From Oscheius dolichura (lineage: Eukaryota; Nematoda; Chromadorea; Rhabditida; Rhabditidae): 64,000 nucleotides of DNA. The stretch spans positions 7,936,001-8,000,000 of the forward strand of contig OW051492.1 in the NCBI GenBank assembly GCA_932521035.1, in the 5' to 3' direction. A program made the translations under genes and the position numbers. Below are positions 12,936-25,327 of this stretch, in pieces; the first letter of the stretch is position 1, and each line of letters starts with the position of its first letter. The notes under the pieces are model-generated. The model saw only the letters and a list, made by a program, of their open reading frames with translations, had not been told where the DNA came from and did not search any database.

Positions 12936-15900
12936 AACTGTGCCACACTACTCTAGAGCCAATCTCACACAGCTGTCAACCTTGTTATCCATGAATTTCC
13001 TTGTAGAGCATGAACAAAATTGCGTCGCACTTCAATAAGCAGTCTTTATCCGCTTCTGGTTCTTTTTCCTTCTTTTTGTCCGAAAAAATGAAGCCCAGAT
13101 TAGGAAGTAAGACACAAAACTGCATCGAACGATCTAAATTTCAACCCTGTCAGTTTTTCATCCTTGATTAAACGTCATAAATCAGTTGTCCCCTTGTTGG
13201 TAGTCAAGAAATGAGCCACTGGTCCTATTCTTTCAATGTGGCCAGTAACGTGTACCCTTTCTAAAACAACCCGGCTCAGTGAATGCTCTTTGTCGACCCG
13301 CTTACGTAGTAATTACAAGCCAAAAGCCTTTGATTAAAGGTGTACACGGGGGAGACACAATTAGAAGAAATCAATAGTCAGGGGATGATTATGACCTGCG
13401 AATGGAGCACTACTTGATCCACTCTCCATCTCCTCTCTATTTTATTAAAAAACGACGCGTACTTCTGCTATCTTCGCTGCTATTCAAAAATGGAGCCCGC
13501 ATTCAAAATCAGTACAAAAAGCTGCATCAGATGACCTTCGTTTCGACCTAGGCCTCTTTTCCCATCGGAAATGGTCCGTTGTTTGACTGTTCACCGTGTC
13601 AAACCAGCAATGGAACACTTCAATTTGAATATCTCACCATTGCCGCTTATTTCAGTATTTCATTTGCCCTGCTCCTGGCATTCCTCCCCTTTCCTAACCA
13701 CTTCTTTCCAAATGGTTCAATTCCCATATTTGGATAAACAACAAGCGGGGCAGTTGTCCTTTCTCAATCTGTCCTTTTGAGGTTGTCGCGGTCACGGCCG
13801 ACATGAGTTCTGGCCATTTGTCTCATTTGACTAGAAAAAACAATACACATCCCACGTGATCGAGTCGGCTCGGAGTGGCTAACACCCAGGGAAAATAGGC
13901 ATAAAAAGGAGAGAGGCGGATGCCTTTCCCTCGGGCGATCAACAATCCTTTTATTCTCATGTCTCTTCTGGCCAAAATGGATGGACTGTGGCCCGTCTCC
14001 TCTCCTCCTCCGGTCCCTTCCTCTAGGGCGAGATCCAGCGTTGGTTTCCTAATGAGGACAATTTCTCACTAGAATTTCTCTCCATTTTCGAATTAACTGC
14101 TTCTCTATCCTCCTATATTTGCTCCCCCAGAACACAAAACACAGGGAATAAGTTTCCGACCTTTTGTCACAGTCCCCACCCGTGACAAAAAGAACCATCA
14201 TCTGACCAGATTCCCCTACGAAAAAAGAAGGGCGAGATTCACGCCTTCCCATCATTTTTCCCCTCGCTTTGTTTACGTGCTTTTTATCCCTTTTTTCGAA
14301 GCCGAGAGGCATTGTCATTTCCTTGTTTATCTCGCAGTTTTCTCTCCCTTTCAATTCTCTACCTCTTCTGTTTTTGTCAGCTAAAGGGGAAGGGGCAACG
14401 CCGTTACATCATCGTCCGTAATCGTGGCTAATAAAGCGGAGTCATTTTCATTCCCTTTTCCCCCGCTGCTAATGGTCTCGGGAGCCTTTGCTGGTTAAAA
14501 AATGTAGGGCAATCCTTGATAAGCGGAGATAGAAGAAGCAGAGATCATTTTTCTTACAATAGGACGATGGGTCCCCAATTTAAAAATCCCTTTGCTCCCT
14601 AGCCGTCTCGGCTCAAAAATAAGTCTCTTTTTTGGATAAAAACAGACCAAATGGTAAAGAAAGTCGGCTGTATTCCCAGGAGAGCGTGGTCAGGGCCAAA
14701 GACTCCCTTGGTTCGGCTCCATCCACCGGCGGAACCCTTTCCATGACCACTAAAACAGGTCTGCCCCTTCTTCCCCTCTCTCCCCCTATTCTCTATTCTA
14801 CGTTCCCCAGAAAAGGGTAAAAACTTCACGAGGCTTTCACGTTCTTTTCTCCGCCGGCCACCTGTACGATAACTGATACGGGTCGGGGAACAGCGGCGAG
14901 GAGTGACTTTATAAGGGCGAGGGTAACAGAAACCGCAGTACAGCCTGTCTGGACAGCAGTACAAAGAGTCTCAAAATAGTGTTAGAAACGGTCATTTATT
15001 CTCTTCACCACCATGTGATCTGCCTTTTTTCTCTTTCCCGGCGAGACCATTAGCTTTTCTCCATTCTTCCAGCGGTGCACGGGGAGATGGTTTCTGCTCT
15101 TGTGTCTCTGGAGTCTTCCTTCCGCAGCCTTTTTCTAAAAAATTTCAGTCAATTTCCCCCAGGAGAAAACATGGCCTTTGCCCAGAGGGGAGCGTCATTG
15201 CCAGCCATCAGCCATTAACCCCATTTTCTCCATTTTTTGACAGGATTTCTCCTTCCCTGATTTCCTCCCTTCTTGGCTGGTTAAAAGAAGCCGTCGTGCC
15301 TCTTTCCCGCTCTCTCCCCCTCCTCCTGTTATCAGATGTTTTCCCTTGGTGTGTATCAAAGCCCCAAAATTCAAGGGGTGTCCGTTGCCCTGTCCCCGAA
15401 AGAGAGTGCTTCCTCCGTTCTCTCGTCTCTGTTCTTGTCCTCTGTCCATCAGTCCAGACAGCCCCTAGTTTGACCCTGCTCTTTTGTTATTTCCCTTTAG
15501 TGAGGTGAAGCAGTCTACCTGGCACCATCTTCGCTGTTTTGCAGTCCCTGTCGGCCATTTCCCCAGTTGCAGCCATATCTCCTCCCCGTTTTTCTCCGTT
15601 CTCTATTTTGAAATACCTCTGCGCTGTTCACAATTCCCCTTCTCTTTCGTCCCCCTTGATTTCATCATACTTCGAGAGAGAGAGTGCCAACAAATAGCAG
15701 CTTCCAGGGTGTGTGCAGCCAGCCTCGCCCTCCCAATTCTGTAGATTAGACGACCCGGTATGGAGGAGGGACGCTCCCCTCTCAAGACAGACATGCTCCA
15801 GATCTCCTACAATAGTGAACGTGAGTTTTCTCCCCTCATTTAAGCCAAAAAGACATCATCCGGGGTTTCCCTCCAGGGGGAAAACAGCCATTTCGGCTTC

Positions 15901-18900
15901 CTGTAGCCAAAGAAATCTCCTGACGTAATTGAATCCCTACAAGTAGCGAAAAATTATGGCAATCTTTGTCCACCCCTGGGGAGAAAAAGGACGTCATTTA
16001 TTCCCCTCTCTCGGCTGGGAAATGAAATACAAAAGGACAGAAAAACATCTTTATGTGGCCGGGGGGCCATACAGATCGAAGAAGTCGGTGAAGATCTGAA
16101 AGGTTCCGCTCCTTGCGAAAGCAATTGAAAGGCAATAAGGCTGTGGAATTCTTCCTCCTTTTTTGTACGCGGCGGCGGCAGCGGTGCCAAGAGGTCTGTA
16201 TCGAGTGATAAAACACCTGATTGTGTATTTCAAAGGTGGTAGAGAGGGCACCCTGATTTCTGGTTATAAGATCTTTTCACTCTTTATTCAGTATTTGATA
16301 GTTCGATTCCCTGCCCCCTGTGAAGTCTCGAAAAGACAAAGGTATAAAGGCGTCGTAACAGCTTTGAGTAAAGATGATCCTCTTGCCGAGAATTTACGGG
16401 TACAGGGGACCGAACTATCGAGAACCGAGCCGAGAAAGAGGCGGTCTCCCGAAGCCGGGAAGCCCTTCTTTGATACTTTTGGTCCTCTGAAAAAGCATTG
16501 CCAGCTGTTTCTAATTGTCAGAATGATTCCCAAGGGAAGAAACTGAAGCCTAGAATGATTTCCCGTCTTGAAATGGAATGTTTTCAATAGACAGGAGAAG
16601 AAGAACAGACGGTGTGTCAGCCGTTCCCACTGGTGCGCCTCTACCAATACATAACAATGCCACGAGGGCGGCGTTGTTGTTCTTATTTTTCTTTATTTTT
16701 CCCCTCAAAAAAAAGAGCAATTAAACGATAAGATGAGAGAAAAATGATTCATAGTGGAGAAAAGGTTTTTGGAGCCATCAGCTGGCTTTGAACTGTGAGC
16801 AACGGAGAAAGAAGACCACCTCATGGTGTTGTGGGGTGTGTCACTCTTCCCCAGTCAATAAAATCCTTCCCTTCCCTTCATTCTTTTCTATTTTTTTGGG
16901 TAGTAGAAGTAGTGACTGCCTTGGGAGGAAGTAAGGAACAATTTCCGTCTTCTTCGCTCGTATTTTGCCCATTAGAGAGATTAACAAGTCTATTTTTCCT
17001 GGTTAGACACTTCTCCTCCTTTTTGTTCCGTTTCTGCTGCTCCATTTCCTGTTTTCCCCCGTTCAAAAGCTGGGAAAAAGAGAAAAATAAAGGTTATGCA
17101 TTTTGCAACGACAGGCGTCGGGCCTTCGCGGTGATAAAATTGCGTAAGGTTAGGAAATGTTCAATTCCAGTTTATGGTCCGTTTTTCCCCCGTCCAGAGT
17201 CACTTCTCCCCTCTCTCTTCCCCCTGATCTTGATCAAAAGTCCATCCTTCCCCGTGTGTAATCTTCAACTTTTATTGTTCATCTGTTCTCCCCTGTTGAC
17301 TCCTCAAAACGTGAGCTCGTGGCCTCTCGTGTGTGGTATTTTCATTTCTCTCCCCCGAATATGTTTACACCTTTCATTTTTATTTGAAAAGACCTATCAG
17401 ATCAACGCGGGTCGAGGAAATGACTCGTCTCCTTTTCGGCCTCTCGCCTCTTGATCAAACATGCCCATTACCAGGCCCCGTTATCCTTTATGACACAGTT
17501 TTTCCTTCCGCGTTTTTGATCGGCGTCTTTATTTGCGGGGCAGAGAAAGAGAGGCAACCCCCTCTTTTTAATGGGATGGGATGCCTGTTCTTCGTGGTTT
17601 TTCCATTCCTTTAAAGGCAAACCTATCATATTGTACTGACGGGGCCGGTGGGACCCCAAAACCTTGTCCGTCAACTCTCAGGGCCTCTCCGCTTCCACGG
17701 AACTCTTCTCTAGGGGAAGGAACCTGTGCTTCAGCTTTAATGGGCGGCTTGTTAGACCTAGAGCTCATTTACGTCTTATTTTTACACGTAGATCAAGTCA
17801 TTAGACCTTTGAAATGCCCTCAAGGTTCTCCTTTACCAGATGGAATTCTTCCGGGCAAGATAGAACTCCAAAATATTGTTTTGGGGTCGCCTCGATTCGC
17901 GAGATGCATAGGAGACGCCATATTTGCCCGTATTTCTACAGAACCTTGTGCCACTAGACCTTTATCACCTTCCCCAGAAGAAAAGTAATATGGTTGGTAG
18001 GAAGAGTTAAGAACCTGCCTGTCTCCGGTGCCATTCTCTTTTGACTTGCCAACCGTTTCAAGGCCACCACAAAAAGTCTCTCTCTCCCCCTGCTACTCGA
18101 GTCACGCTGTCTAGTTTTCTCAATTACATCATTTTTATCATCTTCCGCGTGACTCTTACTTTTTCTTTTTATCTAAATGAAGAACTAAAAATAATCGGAT
18201 TTCCTCATACTCTCTCCGTAGTCCGTCTCCCATCCGGCACCAGACACCGGCCAGATTTGTGATCGTCTTTTCTGGGAGAGAGGAAAGAATCACACCCAGA
18301 GAAGAAGGAGAAGACGAAGAAAAAAAACATGTGATTAGGACGTCGACTGATAACATGAAATGGGAGAGAAAGTTTTTGAAATTATACGCAAATCTTATGA
18401 TTCTCTCGCCGGGCACTCTATTTACCTAACACACAGGACTCTTTTGGATTGTCAGCCAAACAATCCTTTTGTTTTTCCCTCCTCTGCTGGCAGTATAAAA
18501 GAGAAGGCAATTCTTCTGGCAGTCTCTCTTTAAATTCTGACTTCTTCGTCTCCTTTTTACAGTAATGGAGCCTTTCCCCCAGTTAGAGTCGGCGCACCTC
18601 TTTCCCCGCGTCTTCTCCTCTTTTTTCAATGTTATCGGCCTTAGAACGGATTAACTCGTCGGCTTGTCTCTATTTCCCCCAAAAAATCCGCTTTCCTCCC
18701 TCAAAAAGAGGAGATTCCTCCAAATTGCCGCTCAAAGGGGCGCCGCCGTCTTTCTTTTGAGAAAAACGACAGCCCTCGTGTATCTTATGTCTTTCTCCGC
18801 CTATTTTTTTCCGTGTTCAAGTTATGCCCCCTTATTTCTACCCTGCAGTGGCGTTATTTCGCGTTTAGAGCCCGCCGCCAGGGGTGAGCTGTCGCTTCTT

Positions 18901-19369
18901 GCCTCCAAATGCCACTCGTCCCTATTTTTCACTTTTTCCCCCCAAATGGGCACTTTTTATGAATTTCTGGATGAGGCGGGTAGAATTTTGATCTTTTCCC
19001 CCCTCGGTGTCCTCCACCCTCGCCTCTCTTCCCTCGACCAAACAACAACCAAAGGGCAGTCATCGCGCCCCCCGAAGTATTGACTGATCACGAGACTTTG
19101 CCCATTTTGAACAATGGGCGGAAGGGGGAGGCAGATCAGCTGAGAGAAAAAGCAGATGATCTGTGGAGTCTCTCTCTCTCTCTCTCCCCAGTTATAATTA
19201 TTTTTCCCTTCCCTTTCGGGGAGGGAGGTGACTGGATGTGCCTGCCTGGCTGCCCTAACACGGCGGTGGTGGGACTTCCGAGCCCACAGCAGATTATATC
19301 ACAAACAATCCCCACCTCTCCCTAATTGCTTTTCTTCCTCCTCCTCTTCTAACTCTTATTTTTCATAGA
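12936..19369. other. Non-coding, pyrimidine-rich on the + strand
   Basis: The + strand is dominated by CTTTTC/CCCTTC runs, the reverse of the preceding 12 kb. The longest frames (for example 16795-17454) are low-complexity Phe/Leu/Ser/Pro translations of pyrimidine tracts and show no family motif. The most economical reading is the long leader intron and 5' region of the gene whose first coding exon is at 19370, which is directly preceded by a TTTTCATAG acceptor-like sequence. Confidence 0.4.
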
Positions 19370-20943
19370 ATGTCATTTTCAGCTCCGAAATCCACAAAAT
19401 ACACAGACGACATGTTCCCCCTCGACGATTTGGTCATTGTCCCCGGCTACTCTCTCGAGTCCATGGCCTACGGAGAGAAGAGCGCCAACTACGAGAATGT
19501 GAGTCCCTTTTCCTTCATTTTTGACCATTTCCGACCATTTTGAGGCTCTTTTAAAGGAAAACAGCCCTTAAACTTGATGGGCAAGGGCATCTTTGGCGTT
19601 TACCCTCTTCTAAAAGGCAAAATGTATCATTTAATAGATCTAGAAGGGAATTGGACGGAGGGTTTAATTGAAGCAGGCCATATTCCGTGGTCAGCCCTCC
19701 CAGGCAGATGGAAAACGAGTTTATTAGGTCACTTCCTGTCCAGGACCCGGGTCCCCGTCTGTTTTTGCCATCTAGGTCAATATTTCCCCAGTTTTCGTCG
19801 AATTTCCTCTTTTCCCGTAAAATGACCATACCATATTACAGGATGGCTTCTCACTGGCGACATTCGAGCAGATCACCCACTCGATGTGTGCCCCCGAATC
19901 AGAAGTGAAGGTGTCCTTGGATGAGATCAAGGAAAACAACAACAACAACAACAACCAGCCGAAGGTCACCGCCCCGGTCACCACCATCAAGGCCCCAGTG
20001 ATCAGAGAAGACAAGGAGAACCACCAACCTCTGAGCCACGACGTTGACGACGACGAGCAAGGGGTAAGTCCGGAGATTAGTCCTCCCTCGGCCCAGAGAA
20101 CCCTCAGCTGATTGACGGCAGACACCCGCCCGCCGTCCCCCCGTTATCTATCTTGTTTTTTCTTCCGTTTACTAGTCACACTTTCCCTTTTTCTGGTCAT
20201 GTGAACTACGTGTGATCAGAGCGCAGTGGGGGGAAGCGGCGGCGGTGGGGAGAGAAGACGGGGCTCTCTCGTGACTGCGGGAAGCGGCAGGGAAGAAGCC
20301 ACGTAGAGCGGGAAAAGGTGCTGGGGAAGGGCTGGCTCCTTTTTAGGCTAAAAACAAACAAGATAACATAGGTATTTTCCGGGAAAGAATGGGATTTCTT
20401 CTCCTTTCATAAGAAACCAATAATTCAACCAAATTTTCCATTCCCCTTCCATTCTCGCCCGTTTTCCGCCTGAAAGACGCTGTCCCCCGGTCAAAAAGGC
20501 CAATTCCACTCCGGTTTCACTTCCAGAGGGAGCTACTGAAGACGGAGAAGTCGGGGAGCCGACGTACACCTTTAGTTTTCAACCAAAAAGGGAAGAAATC
20601 GTTTCATCTTGGAAAATTCTCGGCGAGACTGTCCCTGGGTCATGAAACTCCTTTCCTCAGTCTTGGTTGAAAGCAGCATATTTCTTGATGAAGATGAGTT
20701 CAGCCACCTTGGCCCGAGCTGCAGCCTGGGTCTGTCCTAGAGAAGGGGGCTCCTCTCATTCAACCTCCCCTGTGGACATCTGTCCTCATGGTTGACCCAC
20801 GGTTAAAATGGGATGGTATTCTGTCCACTCCTCGTCCTAATCCCCCCGACCTCCAAAAGTTCTCCTCATAATTCTTCGTTTTTCAGGTCATCCAAAATCT
20901 GGTCACAATGGGCGTCACCATCTATTCCAAGTTCTTCCAGTGA
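19370..20943 (+). CDS. Unknown small acidic protein with an Asn run
   Basis: Exons are 19370-19498 and 19842-20063, probably 20661-20729, and 20887-20943; all junctions are phase 0. The protein starts MSFSAPKSTKYTDDMFPLDD, has a seven-Asn run encoded by repeated AAC codons, an acidic DVDDDEQG patch, and ends VTIYSKFFQ. Length is 158 aa with the optional third exon or 135 aa without it. The first, second and last exons show strongly biased nematode codons and clean GTGAGT/GTAAGT donors; the last acceptor is TTTTTCAG. The third exon has a weak GTCTGT donor. I do not recognise the family. The 3' part also has open antisense frames, but these lack a workable donor. Confidence 0.6.
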
Positions 20944-21750
20944 TGTCCTCTTCTTCCCCTTCTTCTTCTTCTTTTCCCGGTTCCGGCTGTGCTTCTTCTG
21001 CTGTTCCGGTATAATAACATCGTCCTCCACCTCCTTCTAGTCCCCTTCCCTTGCCACATAGTCCTCCTTCCTCCTCGCTAGTTCCCGAGATGCCCTTATT
21101 CTTCTCTTTCGCCCTACGTGTCACCTACCGGTTTATTTAAATATGAGTAAAATACAAAAAAAAATAATATATTTAATGAAAAAAGCTTTACTTATCAACA
21201 AGACCCTCTTTTTCGAGGGTCGGCGGCCGAGCCGCCCTCATTGGCCCCACTTCCACACAGTTTGTGAGATTTTATTCACTTCTCCACCTCTCCTTTTTTC
21301 ATTCCGCAATGTGTAAATATGTACAAATATGCCTAAATAAACTGGTATAATACGGATATAATTGAGTTTGAATTGAGAACAACACCTTCCAGGGCGGGGC
21401 ACGGTGGGTCTTCCTTGTATTCCTCACCAGGAATATATTCGCGGTAGAAATAAGGGGAAAAGACCATCCACGAATATATTCGCGGTAGAATAAGACGGAT
21501 CGCGGCCTACGAGCCGAGGGAGGCCAGAGATTGGGAAATAACAGCTTGAAGCAGGAAACAACCTATGGAATGGCCAGTGGAAGATAGCCTACGAGGTGTT
21601 TTATCCAAAGGGGGAATACGTAATCCCATGAGGAATAAGAAATGTTGTTTACCGAGAAGTGGCCCACTTCAAGATTTTTTGAACTCAATACTCGTTCAAA
21701 TGGAAAAAAAAGCATCATACAATTATTTTATTCCCGTTCGAAATCTCCTT
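20944..21750. other. Intergenic, with short direct repeats
   Basis: A pyrimidine-rich probable 3' UTR follows the gene ending at 20943, then AT-rich sequence. A near-palindrome GAGGGTCGGCGG...CCGCCCTC lies at about 21215-21240. The 20-mer AATATATTCGCGGTAGAATA or a close variant appears twice, near 21431 and 21472, about 41 bp apart. No gene is seen. An AATAAA for the leftward lectin lies near 21728. Confidence 0.5.
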
Positions 21751-22329
21751 TTAGAAATTGGGGGCCTTCTTGCATACGTACTTCCTCATCCGGGTGTTGC
21801 AGTTGGTGTCGTCCCAGTATCCCTTGACCCCCTTCGTGTGGGTGTAGTCATCCTGGTTCAGGATTCCACACTCGCCGTTCGAGTTCTTAGCCGGGGCCTT
21901 GGGTTGCCAGTAGGTGTAGTCGAGAGAGGTTCCGTCTATCCATATCCAGGTCTTGTTAAAGGTCAGCCCGATCCAGGTCATCCCGTCGATGGCTTCCTTC
22001 TCCCCGGTCTCCGTCAGGGCTTAATTTTAATTATTCGATTAATTTTAAGCCGGGAAAGATTACTCTGGATGTATTGGTTCTCGAAGTTGTTGTGGATTGA
22101 AGCCAGGTGTCCTCCCAAAGAGTTGCACATCATCTCCGCCTGGTGGAAGTTTTGATTGTCCCCGGCGTAATAACACGAATTTGTGAAGTCGAAATATCTC
22201 CAAGGGAAGTCACACTGGGCGGCGGCATTGGCTAGCGGGATTCTTTATTTTATAGAAGGGAATAAACCTACATCGGATGACAACGGCAGTAGCATAAGCG
22301 AACAGAGCCGCGAACAGTAGGTGCTTCAT
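21751..22329 (-). CDS. Secreted C-type lectin-like protein
   Basis: Three exons, 22272-22329, 22064-22231 and 21751-22019 (complement), encode 164 aa. A signal peptide (MKHLLFAALFAYATAVVI) precedes a single C-type lectin-like domain: YFDFTNSCYY, then MMCNSLGGHLASIHN, then MTWIGL, WIWIDGTSL, a QPK tripeptide at the usual EPN/QPD position, CGILNQDDY, WDDTNC and a terminal KYVCKK. Both introns are phase 1; the second is only 44 nt. Family knowledge: nematode CLEC proteins are secreted, often gut-expressed and often pathogen-induced. The altered QPK motif makes Ca-dependent sugar binding uncertain. A close paralogue of equal length lies at 25328-25943 on the same strand. Confidence 0.9.
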
Positions 22330-22685
22330 TACTGGAAATAACAATCTCAAATGGGCTAGGGAGAATAAAAGGAAAGATAAAAGAACAGCAACTTTAATAT
22401 GGAGAAGACAACGTGGGTTTGCTCGAACAGAGGGTGTGGAGAAGTCATATCCTAGTGATAAAGAGCCCTCTTATCGCTTCAGAGTCTAGTCTTTTGTCGA
22501 CAAGAAGACAAAGTCAAAGAAGAGACCGGATGTTTACAAATTAATAGGCTGAAGCTACTCCTGTTGTTAGAAATTGTTGAAATATCCTTCCCCTATCATT
22601 TGTATTTCGGCTTTGGATAAATCAAATGAAGAGAAAGATTAATTTATCAAACAAACAACGACTTAGCATATAAATAGAATCTTTA

Positions 22686-25240
22686 TTAGATTTCGGGTTC
22701 TGTAATAACTGACTCTGTAACAACGGACTCCGCAACAACGGGTTCCGTAACAGCGGCTTCTGTAACGGTTTGTTCCGTAGCAACTGATTCCGTAGAGACG
22801 GATTCCATGACAGCATCTTGCCCTTTCTTCTTTTGAGCAGCTTTTCCTCTAGGAGCACGAGTTTTCTTCTTCATTGGAGATTTCTCAGAAGCTTCGTTAA
22901 TCAGTTTTCCGACCATTTCCAGTTGCTTTTCTTCGTCGGCTGTAGAATGATAAGCTTTTAGCAACTCTAAACTTAATGGAAATAAAAGAACTCTGAAACA
23001 AGACTAACCGCTAATTTCTGGATCAATTGGTGCTGAAGATGTACTGGCAATAGTAACTGTTTTCTTGGTTGATGAAACTGTGGGCCTAAATTTGTGAAAT
23101 TGATTACAAATATTTTAAATCTAACTTTTCAAGTGATGGTGTACGGTTAACAATAATTTTGTCCTTTTTCGGCTTGACTGGAGGCAGAAGACCAGCGGCA
23201 TAGAATGCTTCTTCTTCGGCTACTTCTGCTCTCTTTTGAGCTCTCTTGCTTCTACCTTCTTGCTTGGAAAGTGTTAACGGCCCCTCGTCGACCTTCTTCT
23301 CACGACTTAAAGACAGAATTCATTTATAATAAAATTACTTACCGCTTTCTTTTCGTAGCTGGCAATTCTGCAGTACTTTTACGCTTCTCTGCTAGTGTTG
23401 TAGGCCTATAACCATCATTCATTGGTAAAGTAATCAAGGAATTTACCGACGGCCGTCCTCCTTTACGCCAATTGCAAGTTCAGCAAGCGTCAATCTTTCA
23501 CCAGCACTATCATCATTTCCAGAATTAGGCGCAGCTTCTTCTATTTCATCTTCCGGAAGGGTTGTTCTTAAATGTGTTTATAAAGAATTGATCCACTATT
23601 ATCTAACCTAACACGCTTAACATCTTTGAAAATATTTTGCTCATTGATATCATCATCTCCATCATCTGTAAAACAATAAAATATTTTAAACTGCAAAAAA
23701 GTAATACCAAGTGCATTAGGATCCGCATATCTTCTATTTCTGTTGTAGCGAATATTCGACTTGTAAGCTCTATTTTTCAAAATACTTTTTGACGATCTTC
23801 CAGAGAATAGACTTTCACCAGTTTCCATTTGATGGACTGCTGCATTGACAGCTTCAATATCTTCCTGTAAACCAAATGAAAACTTTAATAAAATAGAGAA
23901 AGATACCACAACGAGGTTTTTCGATCTAATCTTCTCATCGATAAAAGTTAGCTTCTCTTTTCCAACAAGACTAAAATTAAATATGAGATGTAACGAGCAA
24001 AACAAACTTACTCATTTAAAGCTTCGCAGAGATTTTTGCCAGCTCTAGCGTTAGCGAGATGGTTAAGTTTCATCTTGTCGTATTTTTCTTGGATAATACC
24101 AATTTGTTTCAGGATTGGATCATTGGCAATATCAGTGGCTAGTTGAAAAGGTTCTTCAGAGATTTCTGTTATAATTTCTTCACAATCGGGAACGTCATAA
24201 CGCCGATGGAATGCAGGATCATACTGACAACAAATAGTATAAAAGATAAATAAAAACATACGCAATTTTTGAAAGGAACAAGTCGAAAGGCTCCTGCATC
24301 AAGAAGTTTGAATAAGCAGCAAGCAGTGTCCAGATGACGAGCTGGAACCAATCGGTTTTGAAAGAAGTCTGCAAAATCAACAAGATCATCGGCAGGAATG
24401 CGAATCTAAAGAATAGGAATTATATAATATTCAGGAGATAGCTTACACTGGTAACATAATCAACCGGCTGCAAGAAATAAAATGCATAGGAGCAATATAC
24501 ACCGAAGACGCGCTCCTAAATAACAGCAAGCTTATACATATTGCATGATATTACCTCAAGTGTATGGTGAATGAGGTCACCAGCTCCGGAAGCTTCACTT
24601 TGACGATAAGAGCACATATAGGTAGCACAAATTTGGAGCAGTTTTTCAGAAAACTTAAAACATGATAAGCACAAAGAACAAAAATTTGTACCTCAACTAA
24701 TTCGGCAGCACTTTGACGACCTTTCCAGATTTCATTCATACCCATTTCGCGAAAAACTTCAGTAAAATCTGTCAGTCTAAACAGCAACATAGCTGAAAAT
24801 TATGATCTACCTTACCTCACTGAATTCTTTGCTCGAAATTTCTTATACAACGTGTTGAGATCGTATATAATTCCAGCTTGTACTGGAATTGTGGTTGAAC
24901 CATAGCCCTTTCCCATGGGTCTGAAAGTAGAATTGTATAAATGAAATGTACAACTGGTTGGAGACAACTAGAAAAATCACAAATGAAAATACCTAGGCAG
25001 TGAATAATGGACAATTCGTAAATTGGAGAGGAAAAAAGAGGACGCTACGCAACTCAAACGCGGTAACCGCGAAATTTCAAAAAACATCTCTTTCCTTTGT
25101 TCAGCCGTCTTCTGCTCAAACTTTTGTTGGATATCCGATTTTAGATGTATTTTATCTAATTTATGATGATATAATTTTTTCAATATTTCATAGGAAACAC
25201 CATGTGTAAAGAAGCCTCTATTTCGTGTGAATGAAAACAT
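22686..25240 (-). CDS. SNAPC1 (SNAP43) homologue, snRNA-activating protein complex subunit
   Basis: Fifteen exons (complement): 24993-25240, 24816-24920, 24692-24776, 24555-24653, 24447-24515, 24262-24405, 24012-24223, 23907-23970, 23708-23864, 23608-23665, 23447-23566, 23343-23405, 23145-23305, 23009-23077, 22686-22966; total 1935 nt, 644 aa. The SNAPC1 signature is KNSVRLTDFTEVFREMGM (compare vertebrate DSVRFEDFTELW), then YCSYAFYFLQP, IRIPADDLVDFADFF and ARHLDTACCLFKLLDAGAFR. The C-terminal half is basic and low-complexity and ends in repeated V-T/A-E units. SNAPc binds the proximal sequence element of snRNA and SL RNA genes. The acceptor of exon 14 is ambiguous, and exon 1 (residues 1-82) has no obvious match to the family, so the start is less certain than the core. 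AATAAA follows the stop. Confidence 0.8.
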
Positions 25241-25327
25241 GGTATTCGAACAAAGCAGTAAAAGGAATATCAGTTCAGTTTTTATATTTTAAAAGGTAAA
25301 CTTTATTAGTTGTTTCTCTTTTGTTTT

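Noticed and set aside
16228..16325. tRNA-like B box (GTTCGATTCC) with GGTGGTAGAG upstream
   Set aside because: The A box is poor and no cloverleaf stems can be formed at the proper spacing.
16795..17454. 219-codon + strand open frame
   Set aside because: It is a low-complexity translation of a pyrimidine-rich tract, without motifs, homologous patterns or biased codons.
20660..21050. Minus-strand frames QTQAAARAKVAELIFIKKYA and SLEELGIDGDAHCDQILDDL
   Set aside because: They cannot be joined by a GT/AG intron, one contains an in-frame TAG upstream, and they overlap + strand exons that have clean signals and consistent phase.
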